From Deltaproteobacteria bacterium (GTDB lineage: Bacteria; Desulfobacterota; Desulfarculia; Adiutricales; Adiutricaceae), in the NCBI GenBank assembly GCA_031264015.1, contig JAISET010000099.1, positions 1 through 45,760 on the forward strand: DNA of 45,760 nucleotides, in the 5' to 3' direction. The notes under the pieces were generated by a model. That model ran no database searches and was not told the origin of the DNA. It saw only the letters and a program-made list of their open reading frames with translations. Shown here piece after piece: positions 34,295-41,721 of the stretch. Each line of letters starts with the position of its first letter. Positions within the stretch are counted from its first letter, which is position 1. A program made the position numbers and the translations under genes.

Positions 34295-35440
34295 CTAGCG
34301 TCCGCCCCCGGCGGCGAGGGAGGCCAGAGCCCTGGCGCCGGCCGCTATCTCGTCGGCGGTGTTGAACGGCCCGAACGAGAAGCGGGCGCTGCCTCCCGGG
34401 AAAGTGCCCAGCTCCCGGTGCGTCAGGGGCGCGCAGTGGAGGCCGGGCCTGACAAGTATCCCGTGCTCCCGCTCGAGGGCGGCGGCCAGGTCCGAGGACG
34501 ACCAGCCGGCCAGGTTCAGGGAGACGGCGGCCACCCTGTCCTCCTCGCCCAGCTTGGGGCCCTGGACGGAAACGCCGGGGACGCCCCCGATCTTCTCCAA
34601 AAAAAGCCCGGCGAGTCCCAGCTCGTGCTCCCTGACGGCGGGCACGCCCCTTTCCAGCAAATACTCGACCCCGGCCGCCAGCCCGGCCAGGCCGTGGGTG
34701 TTGGCGGTGCCGGCCTCCAGGGCGTCGGGAAGGAAGCCGGGGTGCTCGAGGCTCTCCGAGCGGCTGCCGCTGCCGCCCACCGAGAAGGGCAGCAGCTCGA
34801 TCTCCGGGGAGACGTAGAGCCCGCCCGTGCCGGTGGGGCCCAAAAGCCCCTTGTGGCCGGTGAAGGCCAGAAGGTCCACCCAGTCCCCCGCGTCGTCCAG
34901 GGGGACGCTCCCGGCCGTCTGGGCGGCGTCCAGCAGCAGGGGCACCCCGCCGGCCGCCTCCTTGATCTCCCTGGCCGGGGCCAGGGCCCCGGTGACGTTG
35001 GAGGCGTGGTTCAAAACGATCAGCCTGGTCTCCGGCCGCAGCCTGGACTTGAAGTCCTCGGCCAGCATGCGGCCGCCGCGGGAGGGGACGGCCTCCCAGT
35101 CGACCCCCCTCTCCCGGCGCAGGCGGTCCAGGGGCCGGGCGGTGGAGTTGTGCTCCAGGGTCCCGGAGAGGACGTGGTCGCCTTTTTGCAAATTGAGGCC
35201 GAAGAGGGCGGCGTTCAAGGCCCAGGTGACGTTGGGCCCGAAGCACAGGCGGCTGTTGTCCTTAATGCCAAACAGTCTGGCCATGGCCTTGCGGGCCCGG
35301 TGCACGGTCCGGCCCGCGCTCATGGCGGCGGCGTGCCCGCTGCGCCCGGGGCTGGCCGGGGCGGCCAGAGCGGCCATGACGGCCGAGGCGACCTGGGGCG
35401 GCTTGGGGAACGAGGTGGCCCCGTTGTCAAAGTAGATCAT
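34295..35440 (-). CDS. Cysteine desulfurase family protein (class V aminotransferase fold, TIGR01977 type)
   Basis: A 381-residue PLP enzyme that takes sulfur (or selenium) from cysteine. PLP-binding Lys197 lies in FTGHKGLLGP, with His97 (TLEHNS) stacking and Asp171 (LLDAAQTAG) supporting the cofactor. The catalytic Cys336 is in RPGLHCAPLTH. The start MIYFDNGATSFPKPP and the sequence around the Cys are those of the EF2568-like desulfurase group, which commonly accompanies DUF3343. ATG 35440 has GGAGG 7 bases upstream and overlaps the stop of the NadA-like gene by four bases (ATGA). Its position suggests that it feeds sulfur to the NadA-like protein, to the DUF3343 carrier, or to both. Confidence 0.93.
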   Translation of the reverse strand: MIYFDNGATSFPKPPQVASAVMAALAAPASPGRSGHAAAMSAGRTVHRARKAMARLFGIKDNSRLCFGPNVTWALNAALFGLNLQKGDHVLSGTLEHNSTARPLDRLRRERGVDWEAVPSRGGRMLAEDFKSRLRPETRLIVLNHASNVTGALAPAREIKEAAGGVPLLLDAAQTAGSVPLDDAGDWVDLLAFTGHKGLLGPTGTGGLYVSPEIELLPFSVGGSGSRSESLEHPGFLPDALEAGTANTHGLAGLAAGVEYLLERGVPAVREHELGLAGLFLEKIGGVPGVSVQGPKLGEEDRVAAVSLNLAGWSSSDLAAALEREHGILVRPGLHCAPLTHRELGTFPGGSARFSFGPFNTADEIAAGARALASLAAGGGR

Positions 35441-36510
35441 GATCTCGCCTCCGCGCGGGCCCGGTCGATTTGTCCGGGCCCCTTCCGCGCTCCCAGGGCA
35501 TGCGCCTCGAGGGCGGCCAGAATGTCTTTGAGGTTGGTCAGCTTCATGTTGGGACAGAAGACCTCGGTCTCCGTCTCCAGGAACCTACTTTGGGGACATC
35601 GTTCCTGCAAAGTCTCCACCAGGCCGCTCTCGCAGGCGACCACGAATTCTCCCGGCGGGGCGGCGGAGCACCAGTCGAAAATGGACTGGCTGTCGCCGAC
35701 GAAGTCGGCGGCCTTCCGGACCTCTGGCGCGCACAGCGAGTTTACCACAATTTTGGCCCCCGGGCGGCCTGCCCTCGCGGCCAGAACGTCCTCGAGCCGG
35801 ACCAGCCTGTGCACGTGGCAGACGGCCCCCGGGAACTGCCCGTGGGCCAGGCGGTCCGGGTCCCCGGCCGAGAGGGCCGGCAGCACCAAAAGCGGGGCCC
35901 CGCCCGAGCCGCCGGCCCAGGGGGCGGGCAGGTCCCGGGCCGAGCCGACGGCCAGGTCGCAGAGGTCCAGGATGTCGCCGGAGGCCTTGAGGTCGGCGGC
36001 CAGAATTTTCCCGGGGTGCGCGAGACGCAGGCCCGCGACCTCGCCCGGGCCGACGAGTTTGCTGAAGGGGCAGCCGGCGTCGCGGCGGGGGATGACGACG
36101 GGCAGGTCGGGCCGGATTCTCGCGACCCTCTCCCCCAAAAAGTCCACCCCGCACAAAAGCAGCGCCGAGGCCCGGCTCTCTTTCGCGGCCTTGTAGAGCC
36201 CGGCGCTCCCCCCGCAATAACTGGCCAGAGTCCTCACCTCGCGGCGCTGGTAAAAGTGGGCGAGGACGTCCACCTCCAGCTCCGCGGCCAGACGGACGAT
36301 CGTCTCCGCCTGGGCCAGGCGCCTGGGGCCGAGCTCGAGCCGGGACAATTTTATGAGCCGCCCGCGGGCCTCCCGGGCGAGAAGGCGGTTTTCCGGCGCG
36401 TCGCGGCCGGCCGCGTCGGCGGCGAGACTCGCGTCGGCGGCGAAACCGGCGTCCGCGCGGGCGGCGAAATCGGCCCCGGAGTCCGGGTTATGTTCCGTTT
36501 TGACGGGCAT
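35437..36510 (-). CDS. NadA-like [4Fe-4S] protein, divergent from quinolinate synthase
   Basis: A 357-residue protein with the three-domain layout of quinolinate synthase after an Ala/Asp-rich N-terminal extension of about 45 residues. The three cluster cysteines are present: Cys147 (DAGCPF), Cys231 (AVCHVH) and Cys319 (FCPNMKLTNL). His85 and Tyr87 (HFYQ) also remain. But other residues that hold substrate in known NadA, as I recall them, are altered: GDS is GGS (100-102), the YVNS segment is AADL (171-174), TSANA is GSARD (189-193), HPEC is NSLC (257-260) and the GST is GDS (272-274). It may therefore bind another substrate. It lies 4 bases after the methyltransferase gene and overlaps the desulfurase gene. 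No nadB or nadC is nearby. Confidence 0.85.
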   Translation of the reverse strand: MPVKTEHNPDSGADFAARADAGFAADASLAADAAGRDAPENRLLAREARGRLIKLSRLELGPRRLAQAETIVRLAAELEVDVLAHFYQRREVRTLASYCGGSAGLYKAAKESRASALLLCGVDFLGERVARIRPDLPVVIPRRDAGCPFSKLVGPGEVAGLRLAHPGKILAADLKASGDILDLCDLAVGSARDLPAPWAGGSGGAPLLVLPALSAGDPDRLAHGQFPGAVCHVHRLVRLEDVLAARAGRPGAKIVVNSLCAPEVRKAADFVGDSQSIFDWCSAAPPGEFVVACESGLVETLQERCPQSRFLETETEVFCPNMKLTNLKDILAALEAHALGARKGPGQIDRARAEARS

Positions 36511-36514
36511 GAGG

Positions 36515-37132
36515 CTACCAGCGGCGCCCGACCACCATGCTGTAGGACTCGCCCAGGGCGTTGGCGTAGCGGCCGACGCTCTGGATGGAGAGATGGTTGG
36601 AGTAGCGGTCCCGCAGCTCGGACATGTCGTCGAAATAACGGAGGCTCCCCTCCTTGGGGAACCTGGGCATGGAGAAGAGGACCGGCTTCCCGCTGGGCAC
36701 GGTGTCCAGGAAGGCCCGGTCGTCCTCCATGACGTCCATCATGTTCAGTAGAAGATAGGCCTCGTAACGCTCGTACTGCTGGATGACCTGCGGGGAGAGG
36801 AAGTCCCCGTAAATGAAGTTCCAGCCGGGGTAGGCGGCCTTGGCGGTCTTGATGTTGTTGTGGCTCATGTCCACGCCGAGGTAGACCTCGGTCTTCTGGC
36901 GCCTTTTGACCATGACCCCGGTGAAGTTGCCCGGCCCGCAGCCCAGGTCGGCCACGTTGGCGATCTGCAGAAGCCCCAGCCGTCCGAAGGCGTTCTCGTA
37001 CATGGTCGGGTCGTAGGGGGGCGGGGGAACCGGCTCGGCCGGGGCGTCGCCCGCCGGCCTCGGGGGCAGCTGGCCCCTGAGGCCCATCAGGCCGGCCGGG
37101 TTGTTGAGGAGCTGGTTGGGGTCGAAGGACAT
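36515..37132 (-). CDS. SAM-dependent methyltransferase
   Basis: A 205-residue class I methyltransferase. After a Pro-rich N-terminal segment of about 40 residues, motif I is DLGCGPG at 62-68, the acidic residue of motif II is Asp88 (YLGVDMS) and a later GDF at 109-111 fits motif III. The C-terminal half (DVMEDDRAFLDTV, MPRFPKEGSLRYF) has the form of small-molecule methyltransferases, and the acceptor is unknown. ATG 37132 has a perfect GGAGGAA 5 bases upstream. It is followed by the NadA-like gene after 4 bases, so it belongs to the same operon and may act on a product of that pathway. Confidence 0.85.
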   Translation of the reverse strand: MSFDPNQLLNNPAGLMGLRGQLPPRPAGDAPAEPVPPPPYDPTMYENAFGRLGLLQIANVADLGCGPGNFTGVMVKRRQKTEVYLGVDMSHNNIKTAKAAYPGWNFIYGDFLSPQVIQQYERYEAYLLLNMMDVMEDDRAFLDTVPSGKPVLFSMPRFPKEGSLRYFDDMSELRDRYSNHLSIQSVGRYANALGESYSMVVGRRW

Positions 37133-37223
37133 GGTTCCTCCAGAAGTTTCAGCCCGCCGCGGGCGGGCCGGCAAGGCGGTCTCGGAGTCTCTAAACTGTA
37201 ATTCCGCCCGCCCGGCGGTCCGG

Positions 37224-38177
37224 TCAGACCAGGTTGGCCCGGAGGACGTGGCAGTCGCAGGGGCCGACGTTGGCCAGGAAGTACTTGAGGGTGGCCTCCA
37301 GGTCGTACTTGGAGAAGCGGCCGTGGTGCCTGAGGACCTTCTTGGTCTGGGTGAAGTCGCCCAGGCAGCCCCCCTCGGCCTTCATCTCGGCCTGCAGGGC
37401 GGAGCGGAAGGCTTTCCAGTCGTCGGTCTCGCCGATGGTCAGCACCAGCTCGGGGCCCTTTTCGGCGGCCTCCGAGCCGAGCTCCCGGGGCTCCTGGTAG
37501 TAGAAGCTCTCGGCCAGGTTCTCCAGGACCACCTCTCGGCCGGACTCGGAGTCGACGCCCGCCAGCCTGTAGCGCTGGCTGCGGCCATCCTGCCCGTCGA
37601 CGAGCTTTAAAACGGCGAACATGAGCTTCTCCAGGCGCTCCCTGGTGGAGAGCCCCTCGGCCAGCGTGAAGAACTTGACGCCCAGCCACAGGGAGTCGAT
37701 GAAGGCCTTCATGGCCCCGACGTTGTCGGAGTTGTCCAGGAGCTTCTTGGCCTTGTCGGGCTGGCCCATGTTGATGTAGACCTGGGCCAGGCGCCTCAGA
37801 GTCGGCAGGTCCTCGGGCCTGAAAGAGAGGATGGTCTGGAGCTGCTTGGCGGCCAGGTTCCAGCGGCCGTCCAGGCAGTGGAGCTCGGCCAGGTTGTAGC
37901 GGGCCTCCAGAAAGTCGGGCTTGATCTCGATGGCCTGGTCGAGGCACCTTCTGGCCTCGGCCCCGTCGCCCCTGGAGAGGGCGGTGACGGCCAGGTTGTT
38001 CCAGGCCTGGACGTTCCCCGGGCAGAGCTCCAGGGCCGTCTCGAACAGCTCCCGGGCCTCGTCGAGCATTCCGCGCTCGAACAGTTTCTCCCCCTCGAGG
38101 ACGTGGTTGATCAGCTCCGGGGGAGGCGGGGGAACGAAATCCTCCGGGGGGGCTAGATTCAGGCTGCGGTCATCCAT
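37224..38177 (-). CDS. Tetratricopeptide repeat protein with C-terminal DUF2695-like segment
   Basis: A 317-residue soluble protein. Residues about 22-165 hold four TPR units (GEKLFERGMLDEARELFETA; WNNLAVTALSRGDGAEARRC; YNLAELHCLDGRWNLAAKQL; LRRLAQVYINMGQPDKAKKL), a scaffold for protein binding. The C-terminal region (about 235-317) ends YFLANVGPCDCHVLRANLV, which resembles the CDC-xVL ending I associate with DUF2695. The start has GGAGGAAG 6 bases before ATG 38177. It lies 91 bases before the methyltransferase gene on the same strand and may head the operon, though the gap is larger than those inside the cluster. No catalytic domain is visible. Confidence 0.85.
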   Translation of the reverse strand: MDDRSLNLAPPEDFVPPPPPELINHVLEGEKLFERGMLDEARELFETALELCPGNVQAWNNLAVTALSRGDGAEARRCLDQAIEIKPDFLEARYNLAELHCLDGRWNLAAKQLQTILSFRPEDLPTLRRLAQVYINMGQPDKAKKLLDNSDNVGAMKAFIDSLWLGVKFFTLAEGLSTRERLEKLMFAVLKLVDGQDGRSQRYRLAGVDSESGREVVLENLAESFYYQEPRELGSEAAEKGPELVLTIGETDDWKAFRSALQAEMKAEGGCLGDFTQTKKVLRHHGRFSKYDLEATLKYFLANVGPCDCHVLRANLV

Positions 38178-39418
38178 TTCGCTTCCTCCAAAAAAAGGGG
38201 TGGGGGCTGCACCTATTGCCGACAGTCCCGGCTGGGAGCTTTAGTTGCAAAAATAGTGCCAGCAAAGCTGGAGCGCTTCCCGAACCAAAGTCAAAGGGTT
38301 TTCGCAGGCGCCTTAACTTTTGCCCGAGGGACGGCAGGAGGGGCGAAAGAGGTTCGGCCGAGGCGTTTCGTCCGGCCGCCGGGTCTCTCCGCCCGCCCGT
38401 CGGGGCGCGGGTCTCCCCGGATCCCCTGGCGGGGGACGGGGACGTGAAAGCAAAATCGCCGCCGGGGGACGCGGGGGGAAATTTATGCCGGCCGCCGGGG
38501 CGAGTCATGCCGCCGCCGCCGTTTCTCGCAGGCCCGGGGGCGTCTCCGCGGGGTCCGGGGGCGTCTCCGCGGGGCCCGGGGTCGTCGCCGGCGCGGGCGT
38601 TATTATGGAAAAGTTTCGGCGGCCGGGGAGGAAATTAATTTATATTTGACTTTTGTCAAATTTGCGGCTAAAACAATGCGAACAAAAAAGCCGGGGCCGA
38701 CGGCTCGGGCCCGTTTTTTTTTATGTTTTTTGCGGCTTTAGGACCCCTGTTATTTGGGGCGTCGGCTTGTCTTTCAGGTGACTTGACAGTGCGTTTAATG
38801 GGGTGAATATAAAGATAAATGTCTGGCAGTATAGTGTGAGTCTTAGAAATTCCATGATGTGTTGCTGTAAATTATAAAAAACTATTATTTTGTATAATAA
38901 ATTATCAATAGATATCAAAGGTTATAATTGATTCGAAAATTTTGGCCAGGGGGGCTTTATGTCTGCTCGCGTCCTCCTTTATAGATATGTGAAATTTTTG
39001 AAAAACTGCTATAATCATAAGCTGTGTTTTTGACCATTCCCAGGGTCGGGAACCGAGACGACAGACCGGACGGGCCGGACGGCCCGCCTTTTTATCTTTT
39101 TCCACCTTGCTCTGGCCAGCCGATTTCTATTGGAGGCCGCGGTATTTTGACGCCTTTGTTCTGGCACTCATCCCCATGACATATAGGCGCGGCCCGACGG
39201 CTCGCGCCGGCCTTGCCCCCCAAGCCTGGGAGGCCCCCTTTCGCGGGGGGGCGGCCGGGGGGCTTAACCACCCGGAGGCCCTGGTGAGGCCGATTTTTCA
39301 GGACACTTGTCACATGGTGCCCTTAGTATTGAAACTAGGGCCGGCCAAGCATCGGGGCTTGACCCGCTCGTGTTTTTCGCAATTTATATTTGCGATTTTT
39401 TATTCGATGGAGGAATCA
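38178..39418. other. 1.24 kb intergenic region
   Basis: No gene supported. 38200-38640 is GC-rich with a short repeat near 38528-38580 (ggggcgtctccgcgggg, two to three times). 38630-39030 is AT-rich and holds an operator-like palindrome, a promoter and a terminator-like hairpin (listed). 39060-39310 is GC-rich and strongly self-complementary (for example ggcccccttt/gggggggcggcc around 39231-39254), so it could be a structured leader, but I match it to no known RNA. Confidence 0.5.
38644..38712 (+). promoter_or_regulatory. Promoter with overlapping palindrome and nearby terminator-like hairpin
   Basis: atttgac / gtcaaat (38644-38650 with 38655-38661, loop tttt) overlaps a -35 box TTGACT (38646-38651), and TAAAAC (38669-38674) stands 17 bases on as a weak -10 box. 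Only about 20 bases later a GC hairpin (ggggccga / tcgggccc with one mismatch, 38693-38712) leads into nine T. Such an arrangement would make a very short, regulated transcript. Confidence 0.4.
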
Positions 39419-39841
39419 ATGAAAATCTCTAGGTACTTACTGGTCTTGGCCGCCTGCCTGCTTGGCCTTTTTGTCATGGTCGCCTGCGCGGACGACCCGG
39501 CCCCGCCCGCCCCGGCCGCCCCGGCCGCCGTCGAGCCCCCCGCCGCCCCGCCGGTCGAGGAGCCCGCCGCTCCCGCCGAGGAGGCCGCCCCCGCCGCCGG
39601 CGACGAGGCCGCCCCCGCCGAGGAGACTCCCGGCGACGAGGCCGCCCCGGCCCCCGCCGAAGCTCCGGCTGACGCCCCCGCCGACGCTCCGGCCGACGCC
39701 CCGGCTGACGCCCCCGCCGACGCCCCGGCCGACGCCCCCGCCGACGCCCCGGCCGACGCCCCCGCCGACGCTCCGGCTGACGCCCCCGCCGAGGAGGCTC
39801 CCGCCGCCGAGGAGGCCCCCGCCGAAGCCCCCGCGGAGTGA
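39419..39841 (+). CDS. Small lipoprotein with (PADA)n repeats
   Basis: A 140-residue lipoprotein. The signal peptide is MKISRYLLVLAACLLGLFVMVA, with the lipidated Cys next (VACADD); the +2 residue is Ala, so outer-membrane sorting is expected. The whole mature protein is low-complexity Ala/Pro/Glu/Asp: first APAAPAAVEPP and EEPAAPAEEAA stretches, then about ten PADA units encoded by 12-bp repeats (39660-39790), and an APAEEAP end. It has no folded domain and probably forms an extended acidic spacer in the periplasm or on the surface. ATG 39419 has GGAGG 7 bases upstream. A strong terminator follows, so the gene is monocistronic. Confidence 0.8.
   Translation: MKISRYLLVLAACLLGLFVMVACADDPAPPAPAAPAAVEPPAAPPVEEPAAPAEEAAPAAGDEAAPAEETPGDEAAPAPAEAPADAPADAPADAPADAPADAPADAPADAPADAPADAPADAPAEEAPAAEEAPAEAPAE
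39660..39790 (+). repeat. 12-bp tandem repeats inside the lipoprotein gene
   Basis: Degenerate gccgacgcccc(c/g) units code for the PADA run. The array is in frame, so copy-number change would lengthen or shorten the protein without breaking it. Confidence 0.85.
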
Positions 39842-39940
39842 CCGTCTGACTGACGCGGGGACCTGAAGTCCGCCGGACGGTCCGCCCGGGAGCAATTCCG
39901 GGAGCGGCCGGAGGGCGTCCGGCCCCGCGGCGACCGGTTC

Positions 39941-39992
39941 GAGCCCGCGAAGCCCCCTCCCGTCCGGGCGGCGGCTTTGCGGGCTCTTCCTT
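39941..39992 (+). terminator. Intrinsic terminator after the lipoprotein gene
   Basis: gagcccgcgaagcc (39941-39954) pairs with ggctttgcgggctc (39973-39986), 14 pairs with one G-T, then ttcctttat. Confidence 0.85.
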
Positions 39993-40060
39993 TATGGGGG
40001 GCGCGTTTTTGGCCCCCTCGTTTTTTCTTTTTCTTCTTCTTCTTTGAAGGAGTTTGACCT

Positions 40061-40732
40061 ATGGGCGGCGGACCCCCGGGCGTCATCTTCGATCTGGACG
40101 GCACCCTGCTGGACACCCTGGACGACCTGAGGTTCAGTCTCGAGGCGGCCTTGGAAAAACGCGGCCTCGGGAGAAAGTTTTCCCGGGAGGAATTTAAGGG
40201 CATGGTCGGCAACGGCATGACCGCGCTCATCAGGCGGGGCCTCCCCGCGGACATGGCCGGGGACGAGGGCCTGGTGGCCTCGGTCAGGGCCGGCTTCAAG
40301 GACGTCTACGCCCGGGAGCTCACGCGGAGGACCGTCCCCTACGAGGGCGTCGAAGATCTTTTGTCCGGGCTGGCTGGCCTGGGGGCCTCCCTCGGGGTCC
40401 TCTCCAACAAGGACGAGGACGACGTCGGCCTGCTCATGGACCACTTTTTTCCCGGACGCTTCCCCCGCCGCCTGGGCGCCAAGCCAGGCCGGCCGGTCAA
40501 GCCGGACCCGGCGGGGGGCCTGGAGCTGGCCGCCCTCATGGGGCTCGAGCCCGCCGGGATAGTCTATCTCGGCGACAGCGAGGTGGACATGCGCACCGCC
40601 AAAAACTGCGGCTTTCTGGCCGTGGGCGTCTCCTGGGGGTTCAGGGGCGCGGAAGTTTTAAAAGAGAGCGGCGCCGACCGCGTCATCGGCAGCCCCCGGG
40701 AGTTTTGGTCCGTCCTGCCCGACGCCAAATAA
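40061..40732 (+). CDS. gph: HAD phosphatase, phosphoglycolate-phosphatase-like
   Basis: A 223-residue haloacid dehalogenase-type phosphatase. Motif I is FDLDGTLLDT with nucleophile Asp11 and acid Asp13; a helical cap follows (about 20-80); motif II is LSNKDED, motif III Lys in RPVKPDP and motif IV LGDSEVDM. The order and length are those of Gph, which removes phosphate from 2-phosphoglycolate, although related enzymes act on other sugar phosphates. ATG 40061 has GAAGGAG 8 bases upstream. A pyrimidine tract (40021-40044) precedes it. The gene is followed at 170 bases by coaE. Confidence 0.85.
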   Translation: MGGGPPGVIFDLDGTLLDTLDDLRFSLEAALEKRGLGRKFSREEFKGMVGNGMTALIRRGLPADMAGDEGLVASVRAGFKDVYARELTRRTVPYEGVEDLLSGLAGLGASLGVLSNKDEDDVGLLMDHFFPGRFPRRLGAKPGRPVKPDPAGGLELAALMGLEPAGIVYLGDSEVDMRTAKNCGFLAVGVSWGFRGAEVLKESGADRVIGSPREFWSVLPDAK

Positions 40733-40905
40733 CTGGCCCGCGGGTCGGAGTGATTTTTTGTCCCGGCGGTATTTTCCTATGAAAGCGGTCAAACTTTCAT
40801 CAGCCGGGGCGGGATCGTCCTCTGAAAGTTTTTTGGAACGAGACCGCGTCGGACGGGATTGACGGAAACTAGGGGGGCCTCGCCCCCCCGAAAACGGAGA
40901 AGGCC

Positions 40906-41622
40906 ATGACCGGCGAGCGCGCGGCCCCCAGACTGACGCCCAGACCTCCCGACGAGGGTCCCCCCTCCTGGGCGGCCGACCCGGATGGTCTGTTGAAAAG
41001 CGGCCCGGAGTCGGTCAAGGCGGCCCTGACGGGCGGGGTGGCCTCGGGGAAGTCGACGGTCGCGGCCCTGCTGGAGGCCTTCGGCGCCGCCAGGCTGGAC
41101 TTCGACGTCTTCGTCCGGGGGCTCTCCGAGCCGGGCGGGGCGTGTTTCGAGCAGATTCAGTCTTTGTTCGGGCCCAAGGCGACCGGCAGGGACGGGCGCC
41201 TCGACCGGGTTTTCATCCGGGACCTGGTATTCAAAAACCGGGAGATGAGGAAGGCCTTGGAGGACGTCCTCCACCCGGCCAGCTGGTCGGTCATGCTGGC
41301 GGAGCTCGGGGCCCTGGGGCCCCTGCCGCTGATCGTCGTCGAGGTCCCGCTGCTGTTCGAGGCCAGGCTGGACAGTCTCTTCGACCCGGTCATTTTGTCT
41401 TTCGCCAGCCCGGAGCGGCAGGTCAAAAGGCTCATGGACCGGGACGAGTCGCTGGGGCGCAGGAAAGCCAAAAGGATAGTGGAGACCCAGACGCCGATCC
41501 TGGAGAAGCTCAGGCGGGCCGACATCGTCGTGGACAACAACGGCCCCATGTCCCAGGTCGTCGCCCAGACCAAGAAAGTCTGGACCATGCTGACGGCCGG
41601 CGCCCCCGTCTCCAGGGGCTAG
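40906..41622 (+). CDS. coaE: Dephospho-CoA kinase
   Basis: A 238-residue P-loop kinase for the last step of coenzyme A synthesis, phosphorylating the 3' hydroxyl of the ribose. The P-loop is GGVASGKS at 43-50. DFDVFVRGL follows where DaDxxxR is usual; the lid and substrate regions are VVEVPLLFEARLD and RQVKRLMDRDE, and a final R-ADIVVDNNG fits the family's last motif. The N-terminal 37 residues are a non-conserved Pro-rich extension. In the second motif the usual Asp-Ala-Asp is Asp-Phe-Asp. ATG 40906 has GGAGAAGG upstream. The rarA gene follows after 99 bases. Confidence 0.92.
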   Translation: MTGERAAPRLTPRPPDEGPPSWAADPDGLLKSGPESVKAALTGGVASGKSTVAALLEAFGAARLDFDVFVRGLSEPGGACFEQIQSLFGPKATGRDGRLDRVFIRDLVFKNREMRKALEDVLHPASWSVMLAELGALGPLPLIVVEVPLLFEARLDSLFDPVILSFASPERQVKRLMDRDESLGRRKAKRIVETQTPILEKLRRADIVVDNNGPMSQVVAQTKKVWTMLTAGAPVSRG

Positions 41623-41721
41623 GGGCGGGGAAAAAGGGCCTGGGGCTCCGGGGTCCGCCCGGCTTCGGGACGGCCGGTTTCGAGTCCCGTGGCGGAAAGT
41701 TTGGCGAGGGGGGCGGCAAAA

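Noticed and set aside
33818-36196. Plus-strand frame of 792 codons across the desulfurase/NadA-like region
   Set aside because: Opposite two well-supported genes, low-complexity translation, and its start lies inside simple repeats.
39060-39310. GC-rich self-complementary region considered as 6S, SRP, RNase P or tmRNA
   Set aside because: None of the conserved core sequences of those RNAs could be found.
39929-39950. GGTTCGAGCC resembling a tRNA T-loop
   Set aside because: It belongs to the intrinsic terminator after the lipoprotein gene; no cloverleaf can be formed.
41665-41695. GGTTTCGAGTCC stretch resembling a tRNA T-arm
   Set aside because: The arms do not give a T-stem of 5 bp with a 7-base loop, and no other tRNA arms can be found around it.
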